Assembly: GCF_014645355.1 (NCBI RefSeq)
Contig: NZ_BMLS01000001.1
Coordinates: 1,390,186-1,454,185 of the forward strand
Reading direction: 5' to 3'
DNA from: Bowmanella pacifica
GTDB taxonomy: Bacteria; Pseudomonadota; Gammaproteobacteria; Enterobacterales; Alteromonadaceae
Length of the DNA: 64,000 bases
Shown here: positions 51,264 through 63,284 of the stretch, piece by piece
How positions within the stretch are numbered: the stretch's first letter is position 1
Layout: every line of letters starts with the position of its first letter
Position numbers and translations under genes: made by a program
The notes under the pieces: generated by a model
The model's database searches: none
What the model was told of the DNA's origin: nothing
The model's input: the letters and a program-made list of their open reading frames with translations, nothing else

Positions 51264-52495
51264 CCCGCCATCCCATTCTGGACAGTGACCGGAATGTCTA
51301 TGCCTATGAATTGCTGTTCAGAGATGGCAGAAAGAACTGCTTCCCTGATATTCGTCCGGATGAAGCCACGTCCAAGATATTGACCGGCAGCCATTTGACG
51401 CTGGGTTTGGAAGATATTGCTTGTCATAAAACTTCTTTTATTAACTTCCACAAAGAAACCCTATTACATGGTTTCCCCAGTATGTTGGATCCCGAATCTG
51501 TGGTGGTGGAAATTGTTGAGACGGTGCCCACTGATAGCAGTATGGTGGCGGCGTGTAAGCAGATTAAAGATATGGGCTACAAGTTGGCGTTGGACGACCA
51601 TAACTTTGATCCCAAGTGGGATGTGTTTTTACCTTACGTAGACATTATCAAGGTTGATACCTTGCGTAGTGATTACGAGACCATTGCCCGCAATATTGAA
51701 AAGTTTAAGCAGGCTAAAGTTCAGTTGGTTGCCGAGAAAGTGGAAACCTATGAGGACTTTAATCGCTTCCGTGACTTAGGGTTTGATTATTTTCAGGGAT
51801 TCTTTTTCGCCAAGCCCGAGGTGATTCGCCAGCGTAATTTACCCACCTCCAAATTGGCATTGCTGGAACTGCTGCAGGAAAGCAGTAGTCGCGATTTTAA
51901 CTTCGAACGGGTCAACGCCATTTTTGAACGGGATGTTGGCCTGTCCTATATGCTGTTGCGTTTTATCAATAACCCCACCATTAACAAGCGTTACAAGATC
52001 TCTTCGCTGCGCCACGCCCTGAATTACTTAGGGGAGATCGAACTGAAAAAGTTTATTTCTATCCTGGCGTTGGCAAACATGGGCGAGGAAAAGCCGATGG
52101 AATTGCTGCATCTTTCCCTGGTGCGGGCTAAGTTTTGCGAGTTGGTTAGCCAGGCGAAGAAAGACCAGGATAATCCACCCAAAGGCTTCCTGGTTGGGCT
52201 GTTCTCATTGCTAGATGCCTTACTTGATCAAAGTATGGATAACCTAGTGCAAAAACTCCCCATTGATGAAGAGATTAAATTAGCGCTCTGTGGGCAGGAA
52301 GGGCGCCTGCGTAATTACCTGAGTCTGGCCAGAGCGTTTGAAAGTGCTAACTGGTTGGCTTTAATTAAGTTATCTGGCGAATTGGATCTGAGTCAGAAGA
52401 TGTTGCACGGTTTGTTCAACCAAGCCATTGTGTGGGGGAATGAAATTCGTCAGTCCGTATCACCACATTTCCCCAAGTCGCAGGTTAGAACTTAA
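51248..52495 (+). CDS. EAL-HDOD signalling protein (YuxH/CdgJ type)
   Basis: This 415-residue protein has an EAL-like domain (about 1-200) followed by an HDOD domain (about 205-400). The EAL motif is ELL (E21). Other phosphodiesterase residues seem kept: N in SFINFH, E in VVEIVET, DD in LALDDHN, K in IIKVD, E in AEKVET and Q in YFQGFFF, but the DFGTG loop is changed to HNFDP. Vibrio CdgJ, of this type, affects motility; Bacillus YuxH is thought inactive. Whether it cleaves cyclic di-GMP is uncertain. Confidence 0.93.
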   Translation: MFAYIARHPILDSDRNVYAYELLFRDGRKNCFPDIRPDEATSKILTGSHLTLGLEDIACHKTSFINFHKETLLHGFPSMLDPESVVVEIVETVPTDSSMVAACKQIKDMGYKLALDDHNFDPKWDVFLPYVDIIKVDTLRSDYETIARNIEKFKQAKVQLVAEKVETYEDFNRFRDLGFDYFQGFFFAKPEVIRQRNLPTSKLALLELLQESSSRDFNFERVNAIFERDVGLSYMLLRFINNPTINKRYKISSLRHALNYLGEIELKKFISILALANMGEEKPMELLHLSLVRAKFCELVSQAKKDQDNPPKGFLVGLFSLLDALLDQSMDNLVQKLPIDEEIKLALCGQEGRLRNYLSLARAFESANWLALIKLSGELDLSQKMLHGLFNQAIVWGNEIRQSVSPHFPKSQVRT

Positions 52496-52545
52496 GCGTT
52501 GTGGCGTAAAAGTGTGCGAACAACATAAAAAGTTCAAACGGGGTG

Positions 52546-52574
52546 TTGACAATAAGGACCTGACTCAATAAAGT
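52546..52574 (+). promoter_or_regulatory. Promoter of tRNA-Leu
   Basis: TTGACA (52546-52551), a 17-base spacer and TAAAGT (52569-52574), followed by the GC-rich ACGCGC discriminator typical of stringently controlled stable-RNA promoters. The tRNA starts 14 bases after the -10. Confidence 0.82.
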
Positions 52575-52587
52575 ACGCGCACTTCTC

Positions 52588-52674
52588 GCCCAGGTGGTGG
52601 AATTGGTAGACACGCTAGCTTCAGGTGCTAGTGGCCGCAAGGCCGTGGAGGTTCAAGTCCTCTCCTGGGCACCA
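52588..52674 (+). tRNA. tRNA-Leu (anticodon CAG)
   Basis: An 87-base tRNA with acceptor pair GCCCAGG/CCTGGGC, a long variable arm (GTGGCCGCAAGGCCGT), T-arm GGTTCAAGTCC and encoded CCA. The anticodon loop TTCAGGT between GCTAGC and GCTAG gives CAG. Confidence 0.97.
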
Positions 52675-52681
52675 ATTCTCG

Positions 52682-52716
52682 AAAAAAGCTCTAAACGCAA
52701 GTTTAGGGCTTTTTTC
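52682..52716 (+). terminator. Terminator of tRNA-Leu
   Basis: The stem AAGC(T)CTAAAC/GTTTAG(G)GCTT with GCAA loop is followed by a T-rich run, 8 bases after the tRNA. Confidence 0.87.
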
Positions 52717-52743
52717 TTTTCTGCTGTTTGAAATCTGATGCTG

Positions 52744-52778
52744 CGCAGCCCGCAGCCCGCAGCCCGCAGCCCGCAGCC
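52744..52778. repeat. Five perfect tandem copies of CGCAGCC
   Basis: The 7-base unit CGCAGCC repeats five times without change and ends exactly at the trkA stop codon. It lies in the convergent gap between the tRNA terminator and trkA. Non-coding; likely to vary in copy number between strains. Confidence 0.92.
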
Positions 52779-54158
52779 TTAGCCAAAGAAGAAGGCGCTG
52801 GGCTGGAACAATTTTTCCACGTAACTGATAAACTTTTTATCGACCAGAAACAATACCACGTGGTCGTCTGCTTCTATGACAGTATCACCGTGGGCAATAA
52901 TCACCTCGTCTTTGCGCACGATGGCGCCAATGGTTGTCCCCGGCGGAAGTTTTATATCGTTAATGGCTTTGCCCACCACTTTGGATGTGTTGGCATCGCC
53001 GTGGGCGATGGCTTCAATGGCTTCCGCTGCGCCGCGTCGAAGTGAATAAACGTTTACTACATCGCCGCGTCTGACGTGGGTCAGCAGGGCTGAAATGGTC
53101 GCTTGTTGTGGTGAGATGGCTATGTCTATTTCCCCACCCTGAACAAGATCCACATAAGCACTGCGCTGAATCAACACCATGGCTTTTTGCGCACCCATAC
53201 GCTTGGCCAGCATGGCTGACATGATATTGGCTTCATCGTCATTGGTAACGGCGATAAACACATCAATCTGCTCTACTTGCTCTTCCAGCAATAATTCCTG
53301 GTCGGATGCATCACCACAAAACACTATGGTCTTTTTCAGGTTGGAGGAGAGGTATTTGGCCCTGTCCTGATTAAACTCTATCAGTTTTACCTGGTGTTTT
53401 TCTTCCAGCTGTCTGGCTAATCCGGCCCCAATTAAACCACCTCCGGCAATCATAATGCGTTTATAGCTGGCTTCCAGCTTTTGCAACTCACTCATAACCG
53501 CACGGATATGCTTAGTGGCGGCGATGAAAAACACTTCATCGTCGGCTTCAATAACAGTGGTGCCCAGAGGACGAATGGGTTTGCCACGGCGATAGATAGC
53601 CGCCACCCTAGTTTCCACGTTGGGCATGTGCTCCTTGAGAGCTGATAGGGCATGGCCAACCAATAAACCCCCATAATAGGCCTTAACCGCCACTAGGCTC
53701 ACTTTACCTTCTGCAAATTCTACGACCTGTAGCGCACCAGGGTAGTCTATCAATCGCTTGATAGAGCGGGTTACCAACTGTTCCGGGGCAATTAGGTGAT
53801 TCACCGGCACATCAGAGTGTTTAAACAGTTGCTCTTGGTACATTAAGTACTGCTCTGAACGGATGCGGGCGATTTTAGTTGGCGTTTTAAATACTGTGTG
53901 CGCAACCTGGCAGGACATCATATTGGTCTCATCGCTGTTGGTGACGGCGATGAGCATATCGGCATCTTCTGCTCCGGCTTTTTTGAGTACATCAGGATGA
54001 GAGCCAAACCCGGACACAACCTGCAGATCCAGTCTATCTTGCAGGTTGCGCAAAATGTCGTAATCCGAGTCAATGACGGTGATCTCGTTCTTTTCACCTA
54101 CCAGGTTCTCGGCTAGGGTTCCCCCTACCTGACCGGCACCCACAATGATGATCTTCAT
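52779..54158 (-). CDS. trkA: Trk potassium system regulatory protein TrkA
   Basis: This 459-residue cytoplasmic NAD-binding gating subunit of TrkH consists of two RCK units, each with a Rossmann TrkA_N and a TrkA_C part: [13 protein letters not shown] starts the first and [14 protein letters not shown] the second (about residue 235). Length matches E. coli TrkA (458). It is 60 bases downstream of rsmB; in E. coli def-fmt-rsmB-trkA is the same order. The 7-base repeat abuts its stop. Confidence 0.97.
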   Translation of the reverse strand: MKIIIVGAGQVGGTLAENLVGEKNEITVIDSDYDILRNLQDRLDLQVVSGFGSHPDVLKKAGAEDADMLIAVTNSDETNMMSCQVAHTVFKTPTKIARIRSEQYLMYQEQLFKHSDVPVNHLIAPEQLVTRSIKRLIDYPGALQVVEFAEGKVSLVAVKAYYGGLLVGHALSALKEHMPNVETRVAAIYRRGKPIRPLGTTVIEADDEVFFIAATKHIRAVMSELQKLEASYKRIMIAGGGLIGAGLARQLEEKHQVKLIEFNQDRAKYLSSNLKKTIVFCGDASDQELLLEEQVEQIDVFIAVTNDDEANIMSAMLAKRMGAQKAMVLIQRSAYVDLVQGGEIDIAISPQQATISALLTHVRRGDVVNVYSLRRGAAEAIEAIAHGDANTSKVVGKAINDIKLPPGTTIGAIVRKDEVIIAHGDTVIEADDHVVLFLVDKKFISYVEKLFQPSAFFFG

Positions 54159-54217
54159 AGTTTGCGGTTCTTAATGTTGGTCAAAATGCTGGCTTGAAGC
54201 CTTAAGTCTATGTTCTG

Positions 54218-55510
54218 CTATGACTTTATCAGTCTCGCATAGTAGAAACCATCCATTTGCTTTTCGCCTGGCAGGATTTGCCAGCCAGGGTTGCTTGCAT
54301 TGTCTTGCGCATGCAAAGGCGAAAGTGACGCATCGGCTTGGTTGGCTAAAAACTGCTTAATTTGTTCTCGATTCTCTTCGGGCAGAATTGAGCAGGTTGC
54401 ATATAGCAAGGTGCCGCCGGGCTTCAGCATTGGCCAGACTGCTTTTAATATTTTCCCTTGTAATTCGACTAGCGGGGGAATGTCGGTGCCTTTGCGCAGC
54501 CATTTGATATCAGGGTGACGGCGGATAACGCCAGTTGCAGAACAAGGCGCATCAAGCAAAATACGATCAAAGAGTTCACCATCCCACCAGGCAGAAGGCT
54601 CAGCGGCATCACCACATACTATCTGAGCCTGATGACCAAGCCGGTGCAGATTTTCTTCTACCCGTTGTAAACGACTTGCATCGCTGTCCAACGCCAAGCA
54701 CTTAATGTCTGCTTGTTGTTCCAACAAGTGACAGGTTTTTCCGCCGGGTGCTGCGCAGGCGTCCAGTACGCGTTCTTTACTTTGTGGTGCCAGCAGGGTA
54801 GCTGCTTGTTGAGCGGCGCCATCCTGAGCGGCAAACCAACCTTGCTGGTATCCTGGGAGCTGGGTTAGGTCATAGCCTTTGCTTAAGAGAACGGCCTGCT
54901 GGAAGTCATCCGGCAATGTATATTGGATCTCTTGTTCGTCCAATGCGTGGCAAAATTCTGCTCTTGTCACCCGAGTTTGATTTACTCTCAGCCAGATTGG
55001 CGCCTTACTATTGGTCGCCAGACACAAATCATCCAATTGCTCGGGATAGGCTTGCTGGAGTTTTCGGAACAGCCACTTAGGTAACCCCGAACGAATTTGT
55101 GCATCGTCGGGTAGCATGGCTTGCATATCCTGACGGATAAAATTACGCAGGCAGGCATTAACCAGACCTTTGAGTCCGGGGCATCTGAGCTCCTGACAGG
55201 CACCCACGGTTTCGGCCACCGCGGCATGCTGGGAAACCCTGCTGAATGCCAGCTGATAGAAACCCAACAGAATCAGATGTTCCACAACCTTTTGATTGGA
55301 CTTGAGAGGTTTGTTCAGCAGCTGTCGAAGCCAGAACTGAAGCAGGGGTAACTGGCGCAATACGCCGTACAACATCTCTTGCAGCCAAGCGCGATCTTGT
55401 TCTTTATGCTTGGCTTGCAAGGCTGGCATCAATTCCCGAAGCGACTGACCTTGCTCTAATACCTGGAAGAGGGTGCGAGCGATATCTGCTCTTAAAGTTG
55501 ACGCTTTCAA
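54218..55510 (-). CDS. rsmB: 16S rRNA (cytosine-967-C5)-methyltransferase
   Basis: This 430-residue protein has an N-terminal NusB-like RNA-binding domain (about 1-140) and a C-terminal SAM-dependent domain with [15 protein letters not shown] and the catalytic motifs [18 protein letters not shown] and [10 protein letters not shown] (two Cys). It starts with TTG, overlapping the fmt stop (TTGA), so translation is coupled. Length is near E. coli RsmB (429). Confidence 0.96.
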   Translation of the reverse strand: MKASTLRADIARTLFQVLEQGQSLRELMPALQAKHKEQDRAWLQEMLYGVLRQLPLLQFWLRQLLNKPLKSNQKVVEHLILLGFYQLAFSRVSQHAAVAETVGACQELRCPGLKGLVNACLRNFIRQDMQAMLPDDAQIRSGLPKWLFRKLQQAYPEQLDDLCLATNSKAPIWLRVNQTRVTRAEFCHALDEQEIQYTLPDDFQQAVLLSKGYDLTQLPGYQQGWFAAQDGAAQQAATLLAPQSKERVLDACAAPGGKTCHLLEQQADIKCLALDSDASRLQRVEENLHRLGHQAQIVCGDAAEPSAWWDGELFDRILLDAPCSATGVIRRHPDIKWLRKGTDIPPLVELQGKILKAVWPMLKPGGTLLYATCSILPEENREQIKQFLANQADASLSPLHAQDNASNPGWQILPGEKQMDGFYYARLIKS

Positions 55511-56442
55511 TGCAGTTGATTTCCGGTGACGAACAGGTCTTTTCTGGCATTCAATATATCCGCAACAGGCATGGCCTTCTTGCCGGGTAACTGGATGACT
55601 TGTAAGCGCAAGCTTTGTTTTGCGGTTGCTACCAAAATACCCTGTTTGCTTACTTCAAGGATCTCTCCTGGGGTGCCCTTATTCGGTTCTACACTGGCTT
55701 GCCATACTTTGACGGGGTGGCCGTCTAATTCAAAGAAGCAAACCGGCCAGGGATTAAAGGCGCGAACATTACGCTCTAGCTGTTCAGCACTGGTATGCCA
55801 ATCTAAGCGCGCTTCCTCTTTGGAAAGCTTCTCTGCGTAGTTAGCCAGGTCGTTGTCCTGGGGTTCTGCTGCGAGGGTTTCCAACTTCGCCAATGTATCT
55901 ACCAAGGCCTGGGGACCAAGCTCTGCCAGTTTTTCGTACAAGCTGGCACTGGTGTCGGTGGCTGTGATTGGCAGCGATGCTTTTTGTAGCATGGCACCGG
56001 TATCCAGCCCTTTGTCCATCTGCATTATAGTGACGCCGGTTTGCTGATCACCTGCCCAAATTGCACGTTGAATCGGCGCGGCTCCCCGCCACCTTGGCAG
56101 CAATGAACCATGTACATTAAGACAACCCAACCTAGGTGTGTCCAGCACGACCTGCGGCAGTATAAGTCCGTAAGCGACCACTACCATGACATCCGCTTTT
56201 AAATCAGCAAGCTGCTGTTGGGCTTCTGGAGCTCTCAGGGTTTCGGGTTGAAACACCGGGAGTTCATGTTGCTGAGCCAATTGTTTGACTGCGCTGGCCT
56301 GGAGTTTTTTCCCCCGGCCCGCAGGTTGATCAGGCTTGGTATAAACTGCAACGACCTCGTGGGATGAATCCAACAGCGCTTGTAGATGCCGTGCTGCAAA
56401 ATCGGGCGTGCCGGCAAAAATAACTTTCAATCTAGTGCTCAA
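55507..56442 (-). CDS. fmt: Methionyl-tRNA formyltransferase
   Basis: This 311-residue enzyme formylates initiator Met-tRNA with 10-formyl-THF. The N-terminal catalytic domain has [30 protein letters not shown] (Asn, His) and the Asp in [11 protein letters not shown]; the C-terminal OB-like domain starts about residue 205. It lies 7 bases after def. Confidence 0.97.
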   Translation of the reverse strand: MSTRLKVIFAGTPDFAARHLQALLDSSHEVVAVYTKPDQPAGRGKKLQASAVKQLAQQHELPVFQPETLRAPEAQQQLADLKADVMVVVAYGLILPQVVLDTPRLGCLNVHGSLLPRWRGAAPIQRAIWAGDQQTGVTIMQMDKGLDTGAMLQKASLPITATDTSASLYEKLAELGPQALVDTLAKLETLAAEPQDNDLANYAEKLSKEEARLDWHTSAEQLERNVRAFNPWPVCFFELDGHPVKVWQASVEPNKGTPGEILEVSKQGILVATAKQSLRLQVIQLPGKKAMPVADILNARKDLFVTGNQLH

Positions 56443-56449
56443 CGGAACC

Positions 56450-56959
56450 TCAGGCTTTTTCTAACAGACGGGCTTCTTTTTCCAGCTTTTTGCGAATACG
56501 TTGACGTTTAAGAGGGGACAGGTAGTCAACAAACAACACACCACGAAGATGATCCAGTTCGTGCTGGATACAGATGGCCAATAAGCCTTCAGCTTCAAGG
56601 GTGAATTCTTTACCATCCCTGTCCAGGGCGGTGACCTTGATGCGTTCGGCGCGATCTACCTTGGCGTAATTGTTGGGGACAGACAAGCAGCCTTCTTCGC
56701 TTACGGTGGTGCCGTGTTTTTCGGTAATTTCCGGGTTAATAAACACCAGTGGCTGGTCTTGGTCTTCTGACACATCCATCACCACCAAGCGTTTATGTTC
56801 GTTAACCTGGGTGGCGGCTAACCCAATGCCGTTTTCGGCTTTCATTGTTTCAAACATGTCGTCAACGAGATTGCGTATCTCGTCATTGACTTCTGCCACG
56901 GGCTTGGCGACGGTGCGTAAACGCTCATCGGGAAAACGCAGAACTTCTAATTTGGCCAT
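56450..56959 (-). CDS. def: Peptide deformylase
   Basis: This 169-residue metalloenzyme removes the formyl group from new proteins. All three motifs are present: [17 protein letters not shown] with the metal Cys, and HELDHL with two metal His and the catalytic Glu. Length equals E. coli Def. First gene of def-fmt-rsmB-trkA, divergent from the LysM gene. Confidence 0.97.
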   Translation of the reverse strand: MAKLEVLRFPDERLRTVAKPVAEVNDEIRNLVDDMFETMKAENGIGLAATQVNEHKRLVVMDVSEDQDQPLVFINPEITEKHGTTVSEEGCLSVPNNYAKVDRAERIKVTALDRDGKEFTLEAEGLLAICIQHELDHLRGVLFVDYLSPLKRQRIRKKLEKEARLLEKA

Positions 56960-57171
56960 TGATATCTTCAGCTACACTAGTTAATGGATCCAAGCATATG
57001 GATTCTCATACGAATTGCCATAAATGGCTATTTAATACTTGGCTTTAACGGTTATTCTAGCCCAATCGCCAGTAAAAAATAATAGCCGGTCCGTTTGATA
57101 AGGTATGAATCAGCGTCCGTAAGCCTGTCGCAATGGCGCGTGTTTGTGATGGTCGGCTCATTGGGGGAGTT

Positions 57172-58245
57172 ATGCGACTTAAGTTGTCTAAATGGTTAGT
57201 GTGGCTATGCCTGTTTCCTGCCTGGTGTATGGCAGTGACAGTGAAGCCCGATGCACCCGCAGTTTATACAGTGAAAAAAGGGGATACCCTGTGGGATATC
57301 TCGTCACTTTATTTAGAGCAACCCTGGCAGTGGCCTGAGCTTTGGCGTCATAACAGCCAAATTAAAAATCCTCATCTGATTTATCCTGGTGACGAACTGA
57401 GACTGGAATGGGGGGCGGATGGCCAGCCTGTGCTGGTGATGAGTCGCACTTCAGAACCCAAGAGCGTCATTAAGCTGTCACCAAGCGGCAAGCGGGTCGA
57501 TAAATCTCTCACACCCATCCCGGTATTGCCCTGGACTGTCATACAACCTTTTATAGAGAATGGGTTGGTTATGTCTGAAGAGGCTTATCAGGCCTTACCT
57601 AAATTGCTGGGTGACTACGATGGCGGTATTCGCTATGCGACAGGTGATTTGGTGGTCGGTGAGTATGGTGAGACTGAGCAAGAGATGATGTTGTTGCGTC
57701 AGCAAGGCGTTATTCGTGACATGCAAGATAATATTATTGGTGTGCAGGTTCGTCATGTTGCAGACGCCAGCTTATTACCAACAGAGCAAGATCGTCTGAT
57801 GTTGGTTAATTTACGCGATGCTAATTTTGAGGCGGTGCAAGGTGACAGGCTCGGGTCTCGGACATTATTGCCAGACGGGCAGGATCTTGAACTGCAAGCC
57901 GCTGAAGGCATGCGTGGACATATCATAGGTAATCTTCGTGAGCACAACCTGATGGGCAAGTTGGATATTGTCGTGTTGGATGTTGGCGAGCGCGATGATA
58001 TTGCTGCAGGAACGGTGATGGGTATCTATTTACCTGGTCCGAACCTAGATACCAGCGACAAGCCTAGTTATGCAAAGAGCACTGATTGGTTGTTCGGGCT
58101 GGCTGAGGATGAAGATGTGGTTATTGCCCCACCTATAAAAGTGGGTGAGCTGGTGGTGTTCAGGGTGTTTGAAAACACCAGTTATGGACTGATTGTTAAA
58201 GCCTCCAATATCATCAAAAGAGGTGCCTTAGTCGCACATCCTTAG
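57172..58245 (+). CDS. LysM-domain exported protein
   Basis: This 357-residue protein has a signal peptide (RLKLSKWLVWLCLFPAWCMA) and then a LysM domain (about 32-80: YTVKKGDTLWDISSLYLEQP, NPHLIYPGDELRL), which binds peptidoglycan. The rest is a beta-rich region without a known name to me; DIAAGTVMGIYLPG and GELVVFRVFENTSYGLIV recur in homologues placed next to dprA. I chose the ATG at 57172, just after GGGGGAG and at the signal peptide. Probably periplasmic. The gap to def (57 kb) holds A/T-rich sequence but no clear element. Confidence 0.9.
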   Translation: MRLKLSKWLVWLCLFPAWCMAVTVKPDAPAVYTVKKGDTLWDISSLYLEQPWQWPELWRHNSQIKNPHLIYPGDELRLEWGADGQPVLVMSRTSEPKSVIKLSPSGKRVDKSLTPIPVLPWTVIQPFIENGLVMSEEAYQALPKLLGDYDGGIRYATGDLVVGEYGETEQEMMLLRQQGVIRDMQDNIIGVQVRHVADASLLPTEQDRLMLVNLRDANFEAVQGDRLGSRTLLPDGQDLELQAAEGMRGHIIGNLREHNLMGKLDIVVLDVGERDDIAAGTVMGIYLPGPNLDTSDKPSYAKSTDWLFGLAEDEDVVIAPPIKVGELVVFRVFENTSYGLIVKASNIIKRGALVAHP

Positions 58246-58271
58246 GCCCTTATGACAATGCAGGGAACCGC

Positions 58272-59384
58272 ATGTCTAGTGAGCAGGAATTATATGCCTG
58301 GTTAGTATTGGAACAGGTGCCTGGGCTGGGTTCTGTTGAGCTCGGCCGAGTAGAGCAGATAGCGCCAAACAATTTGTTGGCGCTTTTAGAGCTTGAAGAC
58401 CATCAGCTACGCCAGTTAGGATGGAACGACAAGCAGATTGCGGTGCTCAAAACACCGAACCAAGCATGGATTGAAGATGCGCTGAGCTGGCTGCACAGCT
58501 CTCCACGGCATTTTATTCTGACTCGCTCCTGCGAAGCGTATCCGGAAAAACTCAAACAATTGTCTCGACCTCCGTTGATTTTATATGGCAAGGGTGATTT
58601 AGCTCTACTTAATCAACCGCAGGTGGCCATAGTTGGCAGCCGCAGCCCCACGCCAGCCGGTCAGCAAGTTGCATTTGAGTTAGCGGCTCAATTGGTTTCC
58701 TCTGGAATGGTCGTGACCAGTGGCTTAGCTATTGGCATTGATGGCTGGGCGCACAAGGGCGCGCTCAAAGCTGGAGGCCAGACTATTGCGGTTTTGGGCT
58801 CTGGACTAGCGAAACCCTATCCCCGTAGGAACATGGGGTTGGCTCAGCAGATCTGTGACAGCGATGGTTGCCTGTTATCGGAGTTCGCCCCGCAATTGGG
58901 GGCGAGGGCTGAGCATTTTCCAAGGCGTAACCGTATTATCAGCGGTTTAAGTTTAGGTACCTTGGTGGTCGAAGCGGCGATTCGCAGTGGCTCCTTGATT
59001 ACTGCCAGATATGCCCTGGAACAAGGCCGGGATGTGTTTGCGATCCCGGGCAGTATTCAAAATCCTCTGGCCCAGGGGTGTCATTATTTAATCAAACAGG
59101 GAGCTAAGCTGGTGGAATGTGTTGAAGACATTCTCGAAGAATATCAAAATCTTGCTCTAGGACAGAAAAATCAAGGCATAGCTTGGTCGGAAAAAAGTGA
59201 CGAGAATGGCTTGGCAAAGGATCTATTGTTGGGTAGTGTAGAATTTGAAGTCACATCTATTGATGTGATTGCACAGCGCAGCGGCCTGCCGGTGACACAA
59301 GTGCTTGCACAATTATTAGAATATGAGCTGCGTGGCCTGGTAGCTGCCGTCCCCGGTGGTTACGTTAAGTTGAGGGGAAAATAG
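58272..59384 (+). CDS. dprA: DNA-processing protein DprA (Smf)
   Basis: This 370-residue protein loads RecA on incoming single-stranded DNA in transformation. It has an N-terminal helical domain, a Rossmann core (about 95-295) with [37 protein letters not shown] and RNRIISGLS, and a C-terminal winged helix. Between the LysM gene and smg, the common gammaproteobacterial order. Confidence 0.96.
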   Translation: MSSEQELYAWLVLEQVPGLGSVELGRVEQIAPNNLLALLELEDHQLRQLGWNDKQIAVLKTPNQAWIEDALSWLHSSPRHFILTRSCEAYPEKLKQLSRPPLILYGKGDLALLNQPQVAIVGSRSPTPAGQQVAFELAAQLVSSGMVVTSGLAIGIDGWAHKGALKAGGQTIAVLGSGLAKPYPRRNMGLAQQICDSDGCLLSEFAPQLGARAEHFPRRNRIISGLSLGTLVVEAAIRSGSLITARYALEQGRDVFAIPGSIQNPLAQGCHYLIKQGAKLVECVEDILEEYQNLALGQKNQGIAWSEKSDENGLAKDLLLGSVEFEVTSIDVIAQRSGLPVTQVLAQLLEYELRGLVAAVPGGYVKLRGK

Positions 59385-59385
59385 T

Positions 59386-59862
59386 ATGTTTGACATCCTC
59401 ATGTATCTGTTCGAAAACTTCATCCACAGTGAAACCGAAATTCGTGTCGACCAGGACGAGTTGACCGAAGAGCTTGTGCGAGCAGGTTTTCATCATGATG
59501 AGATTTACAAAGCTTTGTCCTGGCTGGAAAAGCTGGCGGCATTACAGGAGTCTGACACCAATCCTTATCTGGCGCATATGTCGGCAATGCCGGTTACCCG
59601 TATCTACACCCAGGAAGAGGAGATGCGGCTGGATGTTGAGTGTCGTGGCTTTTTAATGTTCCTTGAGCAAATCAAAGTGTTGGATGCCAGCACCCGTGAA
59701 ATGGTTATCGATAGGGTGATGGAGATCGACGCTGCCGAGTTTTGCCTGGAAGATCTCAAGTGGGTGGTGCTGATGGTGCTGTTTAATGTACCTGGCAAGG
59801 AAAACGCCTACGCGCAGATGGAAGACTTATTGTTTGAGGAGCCCGAAGGCCCTCTGCATTAG
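59386..59862 (+). CDS. smg: Smg family protein (DUF494)
   Basis: This 158-residue acidic protein begins [19 protein letters not shown] and ends with [20 protein letters not shown] and LLFEE, the family's signatures. Role unknown, though it is consistently next to dprA. Its ribosome site GGGGAA lies inside the dprA end and only one base separates the genes. Confidence 0.95.
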   Translation: MFDILMYLFENFIHSETEIRVDQDELTEELVRAGFHHDEIYKALSWLEKLAALQESDTNPYLAHMSAMPVTRIYTQEEEMRLDVECRGFLMFLEQIKVLDASTREMVIDRVMEIDAAEFCLEDLKWVVLMVLFNVPGKENAYAQMEDLLFEEPEGPLH

Positions 59863-59924
59863 AGATGCTGCCTATCTACAACGCTTAGATATTAAGCGAG
59901 CTTTGAATATGACATAATCCGCTT

Positions 59925-60476
59925 ATGTCAAAGATAGATCACTCCTTATTTAACGCCGACGAACATGCTTTACAGCATGCCTACGGAGATTGTCCGCTGT
60001 GTCAGGCCAAGCTGCAAATCCGCTCTGGGAAGAGCGGGCCGTTTCTTGGTTGTAGTCGCTACCCAGCCTGTCATTTCAGTAAACCTTTACACGAATATCA
60101 AAGTCACGAAGTGAAGGTGATCGACGGGGCTTTATGTCCCGAGTGTCAGTCACCTCTGGCGGTGAAGAAAGGCCGGTTTGGGTTGTTCATCGGCTGTACT
60201 AACTTCCCCCAGTGCCACCATATAGAAAAACTGGAGCAGAAACAGGAAAGTCTGGTTAGCTGCCCACAATGTAATACTGGCAAGCTGCACAGGCGTACAA
60301 ATAAGTACGGGAAGAACTTTTTTGCCTGTGATGGCTATCCTGAATGTCGTTATTTGCTGAATTATCCTCCCGTGGCCAAAAGCTGCTCAGCTTGTGGTTG
60401 GCCTATTATGATGCGTAAGGGGCATGCATTGGTTTGCCCTCAGAAGGCGTGTCAGCACAAGGAAGCGGATGGTTAA
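59925..60476 (+). CDS. yrdD: Topoisomerase-type C4 zinc-finger protein YrdD
   Basis: This 183-residue protein contains four successive Cys4 fingers of the topoisomerase I tail type: CPLC...GCSRYPAC, CPEC...GCTNFPQC, CPQC...CDGYPEC and CSAC...CPQKAC. It probably binds single-stranded nucleic acid. Upstream of tsaC-hemF-aroE, as yrdD precedes tsaC and aroE in E. coli. Confidence 0.94.
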   Translation: MSKIDHSLFNADEHALQHAYGDCPLCQAKLQIRSGKSGPFLGCSRYPACHFSKPLHEYQSHEVKVIDGALCPECQSPLAVKKGRFGLFIGCTNFPQCHHIEKLEQKQESLVSCPQCNTGKLHRRTNKYGKNFFACDGYPECRYLLNYPPVAKSCSACGWPIMMRKGHALVCPQKACQHKEADG

Positions 60477-60533
60477 GCAGCATTGCACTTCGGCGGACTT
60501 GTATTAATATGCCGGCACACTGGTAGACCTAGT

Positions 60534-61100
60534 ATGGAAAATCCTGTCTTGAACTTTGATGCAGAATTAAAAATCGCCTTTGATAAGGGGGGGATTTTTG
60601 CTTATCCAACCGAAGCGGTTTTTGGCCTGGGCTGTGATCCTGATAACGAACAAGCCGTGATGGAAATTTTGGCCTTAAAGCAGCGGCCCGTGGAAAAAGG
60701 CGTGATTTTAATTGCCAGCAACTATTCCCAGCTATTGCCCTACGTCAAGGACGATGCCATCCCTATGGATCGCCGCACGGAAATTGTATCCAGTTGGCCG
60801 GGACCAAATACCTGGTTGTTACCTAAATCCGTTAAAGCACCAGATTGGATTACTGGCGGCTCGCCATTAATCGCCGTGCGGGTGACAGCTCACCCTGTGG
60901 TGCGTGCCTTGTGTGATTTTCTCGGTAAGCCGTTGGTATCTACCAGTGCCAATCTGGCGGGACATGAGCCGGCCAGAACAGTGGCAGAAGTGGAACAGGA
61001 ATTCGGCGGAAAAGTACAAATCATTCAAGCTCAGGTTGGAGAACAGGCCCAACCCACTCAAATCCGGCATGGTTTGACCGGCCAGGTTATCAGAGCGTAG
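60534..61100 (+). CDS. tsaC: Threonylcarbamoyl-AMP synthase TsaC
   Basis: This 188-residue enzyme makes threonylcarbamoyl-AMP for the t6A37 modification of tRNAs. It has IFAYPTEAVFGLGCDPDN, LKQRPVEKGVILIAS, WPGPNTWLLP and STSANLAG, matching the YrdC/Sua5 core. I chose the ATG at 60534 (MENPVLN), giving the E. coli length (190); the longer open frame has no family support. Confidence 0.96.
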   Translation: MENPVLNFDAELKIAFDKGGIFAYPTEAVFGLGCDPDNEQAVMEILALKQRPVEKGVILIASNYSQLLPYVKDDAIPMDRRTEIVSSWPGPNTWLLPKSVKAPDWITGGSPLIAVRVTAHPVVRALCDFLGKPLVSTSANLAGHEPARTVAEVEQEFGGKVQIIQAQVGEQAQPTQIRHGLTGQVIRA

Positions 61101-62449
<1,349 letters not shown>

Positions 62450-62462
62450 TTTCTTAAGTACC

Positions 62463-63284
62463 ATGGATAAATACGCTGTCTTCGGTAATCCCATCGCCCA
62501 TAGCAAATCACCTTTTATTCACAAGATGTTTGCCGAGCAAACCGGACAATCATTGGATTATTCGGCGATCTTATCACCCCTTGATGGTTTTGCGGATACC
62601 ATCCGTGCCTTCATTTCCTCTGGAGGGAAGGGCGCGAATGTGACGGTTCCTTTTAAAGAGCAGGCTTACAAGCTGGCTGACCAACTGTCGGAAGCGGCTG
62701 AACAGGCAGGTGCGGTGAATACCCTTATTTATAAAGAAGGGAAACTGTATGGTGACAATACTGACGGCATCGGATTGGTAAAGGACCTGCTATTTCATGA
62801 TGTGGTACTGCAAGGTAAAAAGATCCTGATCATTGGTGCAGGTGGAGCAACCCGTGGCGTGGTGTTGCCTATTCTGAAACAAACCCCGGCCTCACTGCAT
62901 ATTGCTAACCGTACTGCAGAGAAAGCATTAAATCTTGCTACGCACTTTGCTTCGTTTGCCAGCGTGACCGGCAGTGGCCTGGATGATATTCCACATACTA
63001 CCTTTGATCTTATTATCAATGCCTCATCATCGAGCTTATCCGGTGATGCCCCGAACATAGATGCTGCTTATATAGCTAATAAGCCGGTGTGCTACGACAT
63101 GGTATACGGCAAAGAAGACACGGCGTTTAATCTTTGGTGCCAACAGCAAGGAACCAGTGTGACCCTGGATGGTCTGGGTATGTTGGTTGAGCAGGCGGCG
63201 CAAAGTTTCTATTTATGGCGGGGAGTAATGCCCGACACCCAGCCGGTTCGTCAGGCATTAAGGAATATGCTGGCTCAATCCTGA
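62463..63284 (+). CDS. aroE: Shikimate dehydrogenase (NADP)
   Basis: This 273-residue enzyme of aromatic amino acid synthesis reduces 3-dehydroshikimate. It has AHSKSPFIH for substrate binding, the catalytic Lys in [15 protein letters not shown], and the NADP motif GAGGATRGV. The ATG at 62463 gives the E. coli length (272). Only 13 bases separate it from the divergent globin start; convergent with yrdA, overlapping by 10 bases. Confidence 0.96.
   Translation: MDKYAVFGNPIAHSKSPFIHKMFAEQTGQSLDYSAILSPLDGFADTIRAFISSGGKGANVTVPFKEQAYKLADQLSEAAEQAGAVNTLIYKEGKLYGDNTDGIGLVKDLLFHDVVLQGKKILIIGAGGATRGVVLPILKQTPASLHIANRTAEKALNLATHFASFASVTGSGLDDIPHTTFDLIINASSSSLSGDAPNIDAAYIANKPVCYDMVYGKEDTAFNLWCQQQGTSVTLDGLGMLVEQAAQSFYLWRGVMPDTQPVRQALRNMLAQS

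Noticed and set aside
52851..52866. ACCACGTGGT in trkA as a fourth parS
   Set aside because: Only the central bases match; the outer TGTT/AACA arms are absent.
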